Source: an uncultured Veillonellaceae bacterium
GTDB taxonomy: Bacteria > Bacillota > Negativicutes > Veillonellales > Negativicoccaceae
Direction of reading: 5' to 3'
Assembly (NCBI GenBank): GCA_902488965.1
Contig: CABTYA010000001.1
Span: 1 to 36,612 of the forward strand
Length of the DNA: 36,612 bases
Part shown: in pieces, positions 29,808-36,612 of the stretch
How positions within the stretch are numbered: the first letter of the stretch is position 1
Layout: each line of letters opens with the position of its first letter
The notes under the pieces: model-generated
The model's input: only the letters and a program-made list of their open reading frames with translations
What the model was told of the DNA's origin: nothing
Database searches by the model: none
Program-made: the position numbers and the translations under genes

Positions 29808-32650
29808 CAGTCTTCATGCTCCATCAACGCACGGGTGCGTTCCAGCACGGGCCGCAAATAGCGTCCCGTGTACGATCCCTCGACCTCAATGACTTCTTCC
29901 GGTGTACCTTGTGCGACGATCCGTCCGCCGCCCGCGCCGCCTTCCGGTCCGAGATCGATCAGGTGATCCGCCGTCTTGATGACATCGAGATTATGCTCGA
30001 TCACCACAACCGTATCCCCTTCATTGACAAGTCGCTGCAACACTTCGAGCAGCTTATGAATATCGGCGGCGTGCAGTCCCGTCGTCGGCTCGTCCAAAAG
30101 GTACAGCGTCTTGCCCGTACTGCGTTTGGCCAGCTCCGTCGCCAGCTTCACCCGTTGCGCCTCGCCGCCCGACAGTGTCGTGGACGGCTGACCGAGACGG
30201 ATATAGCCGAGGCCGACATCCTGCAGCGTCTGCAACTTGCGCACGATACTCGGATGATCGGCGAAAAATTCCGTCGCTTCGTCCACGGTCATATCGAGTA
30301 CGTCCGCGATACTCTTGCCGCGATATTTTACTTCCAGCGTCTCGCGATTGTATCGTGCTCCGTGGCAAACTTCACAAGGTACATAGACATCCGGCAGGAA
30401 ATGCATCTCGATCTTGATGATGCCGTCGCCCTTGCATGCCTCACAGCGTCCGCCCGTCACGTTGAAACTGAACCGCCGCGGTTTATAGCCGCGCAATTTG
30501 GCCTCGGGCGTCTGGCTGTACCATTCGCGGATCGGGGTGAATACCCCTGTGTACGTCGCCGGATTCGAGCGCGGCGTGCGGCCGATCGGCTGCTGATTGA
30601 TGTCGATGATCTTGTCGATATGCTCCGTACCTTCGATGGTGCCGTGCTCGCCCGCACGGTGATAACTGCGATACAACTCGTTCGCCAAACTTTTGTACAG
30701 GATCTCGTTGACCAGCGTACTTTTCCCCGATCCCGACACCCCTGTCACAACCGTCAGCACACCGAGCGGAAACCGTACCGTCAGGTGCTGCAAGTTATGC
30801 GCGTGCGCATCGCGAACGACCAACGCATGACCGTTTCCCTTGCGCCGTTCGGCGGGAGTCGGAATGCAGCGTTCGCCGGACAGGTACTTGCCCGTCATCG
30901 ACTCCGGCGCGGCAATTAAATCGTCCACCGTACCCTGCGCCACGACCCGGCCGCCGTACTCGCCCGCTCCCGGGCCGATATCCACCAAATAATCCGCCGC
31001 CCGCATCGTATCCTCGTCATGCTCGACGACAATCAGCGTATTGCCCAAATCGCGCAATCCTTTGAGCGTGGCCAGCAGTCGGTCGTTGTCCCGCTGATGC
31101 AGACCGATGGACGGTTCGTCGAGGATATAGAGCACTCCGACCAGTCCCGACCCGATTTGCGTCGCCAAGCGGATACGCTGCGCCTCGCCGCCCGACAGCG
31201 TGCCCGCCGAGCGCGCCAACGTCAAATACCCCAGCCCCACATTCGCCAAGAAACCGATTCGTGCGCTGAGTTCTTTTTTGATTTGCGCGGCGATAATCAT
31301 TTCTTTTTCCGTCAGTTCGAGCCCGTCCATAAAGTCCTGAATCTCCCCGATGGAAAGCTCCGTGAGCTCGTGGATGGAAAGCCCGCCGACCTTGAACGCC
31401 AATACTTCGGGTTTCAGACGTGCACCGTGGCACTCGGGACAGGGCGTTTCCGTCATATATGTTTCGAGTTCTTCGCGCTGGCTGTTGGAGTACGCCTCGC
31501 GATACCGCCGCCGCACCATCGGGAGTACCCCTTCGAGCGGACGCTGATACTCCTTCACCTCGCCGCGCAGATTCTCATAGGTAAAAGTAAATAACCGCTC
31601 CGTTCCGTATTGCAGCTCTTTCTTCGCCTCCGGCGGCAGGTCCGCGTACGTCGCGTCGACCGTCAAACCGTACGACGCCAAAAACGGCACCAACTGCGCC
31701 ATAAACCATGAATTCGGATTGCTCGACAACGCCCGTACCGCGCCGTCGCGGAACGACACGCGGTCATCCGGCACAATCAGCGAGAAATCCGGATCCAGAC
31801 TTGACCCCAGCCCCGTACAGACCGGACACGCCCCGAACGGGTTGTTGAACGAAAACAGTCGCGGCTCCGGCGCAGGCAGCGAGATGCCGCAGGTCGGACA
31901 GGCGAAATGCCGGCTGAACACATGCTGCGGGCCGTCTACTTCCTGCACCAGTACGACCCCTTCGCCGACAGACATCGCCGTCTCCAGCGAATCCGCCAGC
32001 CGTTGGCCGATCCCCTCGCGTACGATGAGCCGGTCAATCACCACATCGATGACATGCTTCTTGTTTTTCTCCAGCTCGATTTCCTCATCGAGCAGGCGCA
32101 CTTCGCCGTCGACCCGTACCCGTGCAAAGCCCTCTTTGCGCAGCCGCTCCAGTACACGCCGATGCTCACCCTTTTTGGCCCGTACGACGGGCGCGAGCAG
32201 CAAAAACTTCGTCCGCTCCGGCAACGCCAAAATCGCATCCGTGATCTGATCCACCGTCTGCTGGGAAATCGGCTCGCCGCACTGCGGACAAATCGGCCGC
32301 CCCACTCGCGCATAGAGCAGCCGCAAATAGTCGTAGATCTCCGTCACCGTGCCCACCGTCGAGCGCGGATTGCGGCTTGTCGTCTTTTGGTCGATGGAAA
32401 TCGCCGGCGACAGTCCCTCGATATTGTCCACGTCGGGTTTGTCCATCTGCCCCAAAAACTGTCGTGCGTACGCCGACAGCGACTCTACATAGCGCCGCTG
32501 CCCTTCCGCATAAATCGTGTCGAACGCCAGCGACGATTTGCCGCTGCCCGACAGCCCTGTAAATACGATAAAACGGTCGCGCGGCAAGCACAGATCCACA
32601 TTTTGCAAATTATGCTGCCGCGCCCCTTTGATGACCAATTCGTCCTTCAT
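29807..32650 (-). CDS. uvrA: Excinuclease ABC subunit UvrA
   Basis: Damage-recognition ATPase of nucleotide excision repair that loads UvrB. The 947 residues contain two ABC modules: Walker A motifs GLSGSGKS (32-39) and GVSGSGKS (near 640), signatures LSGGEAQRIRLA and LSGGEAQRVKLA, and Walker B segments LYILDEPSIGLH and LYLLDEPTTGLH. Zinc-finger cysteines appear as CPTCG...CPVC and CEAC...CEVC. Length is standard for class I UvrA. It follows uvrB by 15 nt and overlaps uvrC at its stop codon. Confidence 0.98.
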   Translation of the reverse strand: MKDELVIKGARQHNLQNVDLCLPRDRFIVFTGLSGSGKSSLAFDTIYAEGQRRYVESLSAYARQFLGQMDKPDVDNIEGLSPAISIDQKTTSRNPRSTVGTVTEIYDYLRLLYARVGRPICPQCGEPISQQTVDQITDAILALPERTKFLLLAPVVRAKKGEHRRVLERLRKEGFARVRVDGEVRLLDEEIELEKNKKHVIDVVIDRLIVREGIGQRLADSLETAMSVGEGVVLVQEVDGPQHVFSRHFACPTCGISLPAPEPRLFSFNNPFGACPVCTGLGSSLDPDFSLIVPDDRVSFRDGAVRALSSNPNSWFMAQLVPFLASYGLTVDATYADLPPEAKKELQYGTERLFTFTYENLRGEVKEYQRPLEGVLPMVRRRYREAYSNSQREELETYMTETPCPECHGARLKPEVLAFKVGGLSIHELTELSIGEIQDFMDGLELTEKEMIIAAQIKKELSARIGFLANVGLGYLTLARSAGTLSGGEAQRIRLATQIGSGLVGVLYILDEPSIGLHQRDNDRLLATLKGLRDLGNTLIVVEHDEDTMRAADYLVDIGPGAGEYGGRVVAQGTVDDLIAAPESMTGKYLSGERCIPTPAERRKGNGHALVVRDAHAHNLQHLTVRFPLGVLTVVTGVSGSGKSTLVNEILYKSLANELYRSYHRAGEHGTIEGTEHIDKIIDINQQPIGRTPRSNPATYTGVFTPIREWYSQTPEAKLRGYKPRRFSFNVTGGRCEACKGDGIIKIEMHFLPDVYVPCEVCHGARYNRETLEVKYRGKSIADVLDMTVDEATEFFADHPSIVRKLQTLQDVGLGYIRLGQPSTTLSGGEAQRVKLATELAKRSTGKTLYLLDEPTTGLHAADIHKLLEVLQRLVNEGDTVVVIEHNLDVIKTADHLIDLGPEGGAGGGRIVAQGTPEEVIEVEGSYTGRYLRPVLERTRALMEHED

Positions 32651-32665
32651 ACTGCTCCTTTTCTT

Positions 32666-34744
32666 TTACCGATGACGGCGCGACTTTTGTTTCATCGCCT
32701 GAAACTTCGCGTCCGCCTGTGATCCGAAGCGATCCGCCCACTCCTGTCGGAGCGTACCGAGCACGTCACGCCAGTGCGCTGCCTGCTCAAATTCGAGCGC
32801 CTTCGCCGCCGCCCGCATATCCCGTTCCGTCTGAATGATCTGCGCATGCAGTGCGGCGTCCGTCGCCCGGCTCATCTGCCGATCGTAATCCCCTCGCCAA
32901 TCGCTGTCCTCGACCTTCGTCAGTTCGATGAGATCCTTGACCTCCTTACGAATCGTCTGCGGGATAATCCCGTGTTCCTTGTTATACGCTTCCTGGATCG
33001 TCCGCCGCCGCTGCGTTTCGTCCATCGCCCTTGCCATCGAGTCCGTTACCCGGTCCGCATAGAGAATGACATGCCCGTTCGCATTACGCGCCGCACGGCC
33101 GATCGTCTGTATCAAGCTCGTATCCGAGCGCAAAAATCCTTCCTTGTCCGCGTCGAGTATCGCGACCAGCGACACTTCGGGCATATCCAGCCCCTCACGC
33201 AACAAGTTGATCCCGACCAATACATCAAATACGCCCGCCCGCAAATCGCGAATGATTTCCGCCCGCTCGATGGTGGCGATATCGCTGTGCAGGTAGCGCA
33301 CCTTGACCTTCATTTCCTTCAAAAAATCCGTCAAATCCTCCGCCATCTTCTTCGTCAGCGTCGTGATCATGACCCGCTCATCCGCAGCGACACGCGCGCG
33401 GATTTCTCCGAGCAAGTCGTCCATCTGACCGCGGATCGGCCGCACCTCCACCGACGGATCGAGCAAGCCCGTCGGTCGGATGATCTGCTCGGCCAAGTTC
33501 GTCTGTACCGACATCTCATACTCCGCAGGCGTCGCCGAGATATAGATCACCTGATTGATTCGCTCCACAAACTCGTCAAACGTCAGCGGGCGGTTGTCCG
33601 CCGCCGACGGCAAGCGAAATCCGTACTCGATCAGCGACTCCTTGCGCGAACGGTCGCCCGCATACATCGCGCGAAGCTGCGGCATCGTCACATGCGACTC
33701 GTCCACCATGATGAGAAAATCATCCGGGAAATAATCCAGCAGCGTATACGGTGCATCCCCCGCCGCACGTCCCGACAAATGCCGTGAATAGTTCTCGATC
33801 CCCGAGCAATAGCCGATCTCGCGGATCATCTCCAAGTCGTAGCGCGTTCGCTGTTCGAGCCGCTGCGCCTCCAGCAGACGGTCACGCGCCTTGAGCTCCG
33901 TCAAGCGCTCTTCCAACTCCGCCTCGATGGAAGCGAGCGCGCGTTCCATTTTCGGTCCCGTCGTTACATAGTGACTGGCAGGATAGATTGCCGCATGCGT
34001 CCGTTCTGTGATCAGATTTCCCGTCAGTGCGTCCACCTCGACGATTCGATCGATCTCGTCGCCGAACATCTCCACCCGCACAACATGATCCGTTTCCCCG
34101 ACGGGATAAATCTCGATGACATCTCCGCGCACCCGAAACGTGCCGCGGATAAGGTTCATATCGTTGCGCGTGTACTGGATCGCCACCAACTTGCGCAAAA
34201 TATCCTCGCGCGGCTTTTCCTGACCGCGGCGGATCGACAGCACCATCTCACTGTAATCCTCCGGGTCACCCAACCCGTAGATGCACGACACCGATGCCAC
34301 GATAATCACATCGCGCCGCTCAAACAGACTCATCGTCGCCGAGTGGCGCAACTTGTCAATCTCGTCATTGATCGATGCGTCCTTTTCGATATAGGTATCC
34401 GTCCGTGCGATATACGATTCCGGCTGATAATAATCGTAATAACTGACAAAATACGCGACCTCGTTGTCCGGAAAAAACGCCTTGAACTCACTGGCCAGCT
34501 GCGCCGCCAGCGTCTTGTTCGGCGCAATCACCAACGTCGGCCGTTGCGTCGCCTCGATGACCTTGGCCATCGTATAGGTTTTCCCCGTCCCCGTCGCGCC
34601 GAGCAGTACCTGCGCCCAGTGGCCGTCCTTGACCCCCTGCGCGAGTTTCGCAATTGCCTGCGGCTGATCGCCGCTCGGCGTATACGGCGCCTCTACTCGG
34701 AACGGCACGGCGGGAAGTTCATAACTGCGTGGTAATGATTTCAT
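32666..34744 (-). CDS. uvrB: Excinuclease ABC subunit UvrB
   Basis: Helicase-like ATPase that verifies damage and forms the pre-incision complex. The 692 residues show Walker A GATGTGKT (49-56), the beta-hairpin YFVSYYDYYQPESY (98-111), VDESHV in motif II, the YxSATP-like motif YISATPAEYE, and QTIGRAARN (motif VI), followed by a C-terminal UVR motif ALEFEQAAHWRDVLG that contacts UvrC. GGGGGAG precedes the ATG. It is first in the uvrB-uvrA-uvrC operon, an arrangement with all three subunits together. I see no obvious LexA site before it. Confidence 0.98.
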   Translation of the reverse strand: MKSLPRSYELPAVPFRVEAPYTPSGDQPQAIAKLAQGVKDGHWAQVLLGATGTGKTYTMAKVIEATQRPTLVIAPNKTLAAQLASEFKAFFPDNEVAYFVSYYDYYQPESYIARTDTYIEKDASINDEIDKLRHSATMSLFERRDVIIVASVSCIYGLGDPEDYSEMVLSIRRGQEKPREDILRKLVAIQYTRNDMNLIRGTFRVRGDVIEIYPVGETDHVVRVEMFGDEIDRIVEVDALTGNLITERTHAAIYPASHYVTTGPKMERALASIEAELEERLTELKARDRLLEAQRLEQRTRYDLEMIREIGYCSGIENYSRHLSGRAAGDAPYTLLDYFPDDFLIMVDESHVTMPQLRAMYAGDRSRKESLIEYGFRLPSAADNRPLTFDEFVERINQVIYISATPAEYEMSVQTNLAEQIIRPTGLLDPSVEVRPIRGQMDDLLGEIRARVAADERVMITTLTKKMAEDLTDFLKEMKVKVRYLHSDIATIERAEIIRDLRAGVFDVLVGINLLREGLDMPEVSLVAILDADKEGFLRSDTSLIQTIGRAARNANGHVILYADRVTDSMARAMDETQRRRTIQEAYNKEHGIIPQTIRKEVKDLIELTKVEDSDWRGDYDRQMSRATDAALHAQIIQTERDMRAAAKALEFEQAAHWRDVLGTLRQEWADRFGSQADAKFQAMKQKSRRHR

Positions 34745-34807
34745 CCGCTCCCCCTGCCATTCATCGCCCTCGTGTACCCTGCGTACCCGACGGCTGTTAT
34801 TGTATCT

Positions 34808-34813
34808 ATTATA
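34808..34813 (-). promoter_or_regulatory. Extended -10 promoter for uvrBAC
   Basis: Minus strand TATGATATAAT, with TATAAT at 34813-34808 and TG-A extension in a strongly AT-rich patch. No good -35 is seen. A leader of about 55 nt follows. Confidence 0.6.
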
Positions 34814-34851
34814 TCATATCTATCTTTTTCTATATATTGTTTTCCCCGCGA

Positions 34852-34883
34852 CAAATCCCCCGACCGTAACCGATCGGGGGATT
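34852..34883 (-). terminator. Intrinsic terminator after the nitroreductase
   Basis: A 10-bp stem AATCCCCCGA/TCGGGGGATT (34883-34854) on the minus strand with a 10-nt loop, followed by only a short T tract (TTTGTC). It lies 22 nt past the nitroreductase stop. Confidence 0.65.
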
Positions 34884-34905
34884 GCCCGCCTGCGCGGGAA
34901 CCTCT

Positions 34906-35424
34906 TTACTTGTCTTGCCAATTCGTGCCGATTTCCGACACGTCACGCGGATGCAGCGGACTTTCCGGCTCACCGACAGCAGCCGCCGCAATCGGCGCCA
35001 TGCCGGCCGGCAACGCCAAGCGGGAGATATAGTCCGCCGTTTCGCCGAGCGTGCGTACCGCCCCGCAGATAAAGACCGAACCGAGCCCTTCCGCCGTCGC
35101 GGCCAGCAGCATGTGGTCGACGATGCACGCCGCATCCGCCGCCCGCATCGTCGGCTCGATATCCGTACTCCCCGCCACGACGAAGAGCACCGGCGCCCCG
35201 TAAAACGGATCCGCATCCTTCACCTTGGCGCGAAACTCCGCCCGCCATGTGTCAATCACCTGCGGATCACGCAGTACCGCGATATAGTACGAGGCATTCC
35301 GATGCATCGAAATCGGCGCCATCCGTCCCGCCCGCACAATCCGACCGACCGCCTCATCCGACGGCATCGCCTGTGCAAACGCACGCGTGGACTGCCGCAG
35401 TGCGACCACCTCGTCCCACGTCAT
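34906..35424 (-). CDS. Nitroreductase family flavoprotein
   Basis: FMN-dependent oxidoreductase of the nitroreductase family, 172 residues. Seen: N-terminal RQSTRAF (9-15), the flavin-phosphate site of this family; PISMHRN-type central segment; and AADAACIVDHMLLAATAEGLGSVFICG, the core helix and Gly-rich turn, ending with AAVGEPES. The ATG at 35424 overlaps the preceding gene's stop as ATGA and has AGGGGG 7 nt upstream; an in-frame start 12 codons earlier lies inside that gene. Physiological substrate is unknown; coupling to an ArsC/Spx-like gene hints at a redox or stress role, which is inference. Confidence 0.88.
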   Translation of the reverse strand: MTWDEVVALRQSTRAFAQAMPSDEAVGRIVRAGRMAPISMHRNASYYIAVLRDPQVIDTWRAEFRAKVKDADPFYGAPVLFVVAGSTDIEPTMRAADAACIVDHMLLAATAEGLGSVFICGAVRTLGETADYISRLALPAGMAPIAAAAVGEPESPLHPRDVSEIGTNWQDK

Positions 35425-35792
35425 ACTGCAGCCCCCTCGCCGAGGAGCGCCTGTTTCCATTCACCTTCACGAAATCCCGTGAGCACTCGCCCGTCATCGA
35501 GCACCAAGATCGGCCGTTTGACCAGCATCCCGTCCGACGCGAGAATCTCCGCGAGCTCTTCCGGCGACATCGAGGCGCGCTTTTCCGCCAGCCCCATTTC
35601 CCGATACGCCCGGCCGCTCGTGTTCATGAACTTCGTCCACTCGAGGCCGCTCCGCGCCACCCACTCCGTGAGCTCACGTGCCGTCGGCGGCTCATTGACG
35701 ATATGACGCTCCTGATACGTCAACTCGTGTTCGTCGAGCCACGCCTTTGCCTTGCGGCACGTACCGCAACGCGGATAATAAATGAATAACAT
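35421..35792 (-). CDS. ArsC/Spx-family thioredoxin-fold protein
   Basis: Member of the ArsC/Spx/YffB family, 123 residues with a thioredoxin fold. The N-terminal strand leads to YYPRCGTCRKAKAWL with a CxxC pair (Cys9, Cys12), followed by RHIVNEPPTARELTEWV and SMSPEELAEILASDGMLVKRPILV with the family's conserved Arg-Pro. Both cysteines of a Spx-like redox switch are present, but RNA polymerase binding cannot be concluded. I use the ATG at 35792: AGGAGG lies 7 nt upstream, whereas the ATG two codons earlier is only 1 nt from it. It overlaps the nitroreductase start. Could equally be an arsenate-reductase-like enzyme. Confidence 0.87.
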   Translation of the reverse strand: MLFIYYPRCGTCRKAKAWLDEHELTYQERHIVNEPPTARELTEWVARSGLEWTKFMNTSGRAYREMGLAEKRASMSPEELAEILASDGMLVKRPILVLDDGRVLTGFREGEWKQALLGEGAAV

Positions 35793-35813
35793 GCCCATCC
35801 CTCCTTTGCTACC

Positions 35814-35819
35814 ATTATA
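35814..35819 (-). promoter_or_regulatory. Extended -10 promoter of the ArsC/Spx-nitroreductase pair
   Basis: Minus strand GTGGTATAAT, TATAAT at 35819-35814 with TG-G extension, 22-27 nt before the start codon. It lies 33 nt from the divergent plus-strand -10. Confidence 0.6.
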
Positions 35820-35851
35820 CCACTACCTGCGCTCGCTGCGCCGTTTCGTGC

Positions 35852-35857
35852 TATAAT
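35852..35857 (+). promoter_or_regulatory. Extended -10 promoter of the DsbA-family gene
   Basis: Plus strand CGTGCTATAAT with TATAAT at 35852-35857 and a TG-C extension; no clear -35. It points away from the ArsC/Spx promoter and is followed by a leader of about 35 nt. Confidence 0.65.
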
Positions 35858-35898
35858 GACATCAACGACCGGCGCACACGCGCAGAAAGGACATCATC

Positions 35899-36465
35899 AT
35901 GCAGAACATTCGCGTTTACTTTGACTTTGTCTGCCCCTATTGCTACACCGCTTGGGGCCACTTCCGACAACTGCGCCGCGACGGCGTCGATGTCAATATC
36001 GAATGGTACGGCTGGGAGATCCATCCCGACTGGCGCGGCCGCGATGCCAAACGCGCCTTCTTCACCCCCGAACAGGAAGCGGAATTTGCCGCACTCGGCA
36101 AACCCTCCGGTGTCAACGCCGCCGGCCTGCGCTACACCGCCTCCTCCTACGACGTGCTGCGTTTGCTTTGCGCCGCCGAAGAACAAGACCTCGCCCGTGA
36201 ATGGGTAGACCGCGTCTTCAAAGGCATCTGGCAGGAACAACAAGCGATGAACGATCACGACGTCCTGCGCGCGTGGGCGGACGTCATCGGGCTCGTCGGT
36301 GCGGACGACGTCCTCACCACGCCGAAATACGCCGACGTCATTGCCGCGCATGACGCACATTGTATGGACATCGCCCTCGAATACGTCCCCACCGTTGAAA
36401 AAGACGGTCGCATCCTGCTAAGCGGCGTCCTCACCTATCAAGACATCTACCGCGCCCTCACCTGA
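35899..36465 (+). CDS. DsbA/FrnE-family thioredoxin-fold oxidoreductase
   Basis: Cytoplasmic-type DsbA-family protein of 188 residues without a signal peptide. The active-site CPYC (12-15) follows the first strand (VYFDFVCPYCY), a helical insertion covers about 60-150, and the second half of the thioredoxin fold ends with YVPTVEKDGRILLSG, where VPT holds the expected cis-proline, and LTYQDIYRAL. Layout and length match FrnE-like or 2-hydroxychromene carboxylate isomerase-related proteins; the CxxC pair favours a disulfide or dithiol role. It is the only plus-strand protein gene and is divergent from the ArsC/Spx-nitroreductase pair, so a shared redox response is conceivable. AAAGGA precedes the ATG. 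Confidence 0.85.
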   Translation: MQNIRVYFDFVCPYCYTAWGHFRQLRRDGVDVNIEWYGWEIHPDWRGRDAKRAFFTPEQEAEFAALGKPSGVNAAGLRYTASSYDVLRLLCAAEEQDLAREWVDRVFKGIWQEQQAMNDHDVLRAWADVIGLVGADDVLTTPKYADVIAAHDAHCMDIALEYVPTVEKDGRILLSGVLTYQDIYRALT

Positions 36466-36513
36466 GGGCGCCGACCTGCGAATCCGCCTCCCCTTTCACA
36501 GATAAAAAAAGAC

Positions 36514-36542
36514 TTTACAAATCCGTTTGCAAATGCTACAAT
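36514..36542 (+). promoter_or_regulatory. Promoter of tRNA-Lys
   Basis: Plus strand TTTACA (36514-36519), a 17-nt spacer ending in TGC, then TACAAT (36537-36542), an extended -10. The tRNA begins 13 nt downstream, so the transcript starts just before the mature 5' end. Confidence 0.8.
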
Positions 36543-36554
36543 AAATACCGTTAT

Positions 36555-36612
36555 GGACCATTAGCTCAGCTGGCAGAGCACCTGACTCTTAATCAGGGTG
36601 TCCAGGGTTCGA
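36555..36612 (+). tRNA. tRNA-Lys (anticodon CTT), 3' end beyond the window
   Basis: The sequence GGACCAT opens the acceptor stem, GCTC/GAGC form the D stem, CCTGA/TCAGG the anticodon stem, and the loop CTCTTAA gives anticodon CTT, which decodes AAG lysine. The T arm begins with CAGGGTTCGA and the window ends there, so the 3' part of the acceptor stem and the CCA end cannot be seen. Confidence 0.95.

Noticed and set aside
34745..34850. LexA operator before uvrB
   Set aside because: No GAAC-N4-GTTC-like dyad is seen; only an AT-rich extended -10 element.
1..36612. CRISPR arrays, insertion sequences, prophage or integration sites
   Set aside because: No regularly spaced long repeats, transposase, integrase or duplicated target sites were seen; gene content is core metabolism, translation and repair.

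Overview
The window is ordinary chromosomal core sequence from a fairly GC-rich member of the Firmicutes. The rpmG-secE-nusG-rplK-rplA-(L10 leader)-rplJ-rplL order, infC-rpmI-rplT behind an attenuator, a YabR-type S1 protein with DivIC, and sigma-A promoters with strong AGGAGG ribosome sites all fit Firmicutes. The high GC, together with a close relative of the enterobacterial SpeF/PotE pair, makes a Negativicutes-like organism my best guess (inference). I see no phage, insertion sequence, plasmid or CRISPR signature. Thirty-seven of the 38 protein genes are on the minus strand; only a DsbA-family gene and a tRNA-Lys at the right edge are on the plus strand.

Layout from left to right (minus-strand genes are transcribed right to left). 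1-919: start of pfkA (cut by the window edge), preceded by an overlapping, unusual shikimate-kinase-like gene. 1029-4735: speF-potE, inducible ornithine decarboxylase plus ornithine/putrescine antiporter, with a consensus promoter and a structured 5' leader. 4857-7251: lysS and greA, each with its own promoter and terminator. 7279-10092: birA-coaX-dus (biotin ligase/repressor, type III pantothenate kinase, tRNA-dihydrouridine synthase). 10103-15770: divIC, an S1-domain protein, ppx, tilS, hpt and ftsH, a classic Firmicutes cluster. 15810-19260: the secE/nusG/ribosomal-protein cluster with an L10-type leader. 19311-20585: infC-rpmI-rplT with an AUU start for IF3 and an attenuator leader. 20586-21870: a class I aminotransferase. 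21908-27950: pstS-pstC-pstA-pstB-phoP-phoR, the phosphate uptake and sensing operon, behind a four-repeat PHO-box-like array. 27946-34813: uvrB-uvrA-uvrC, the complete UvrABC excision nuclease. 34852-36612: an ArsC/Spx-like gene coupled to a nitroreductase, a divergent DsbA-family gene, and tRNA-Lys(CTT).

The parts work as modules: ornithine decarboxylation and exchange (acid resistance or polyamine supply), phosphate-starvation uptake under PhoPR control, nucleotide excision repair, and translation apparatus with leader-RNA feedback. The most notable points are a PstS whose two halves are in swapped order, a predicted AUU start for IF3, two attenuator leaders with visible competing pairings, a long stem-loop in the speF leader, an intrinsic terminator inside the divIC-ppx-tilS-hpt gene chain, a shikimate-kinase-fold protein lacking the substrate arginine, and a split between TTGACA-type and extended -10 promoters. 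I found no clearly new multi-gene system.
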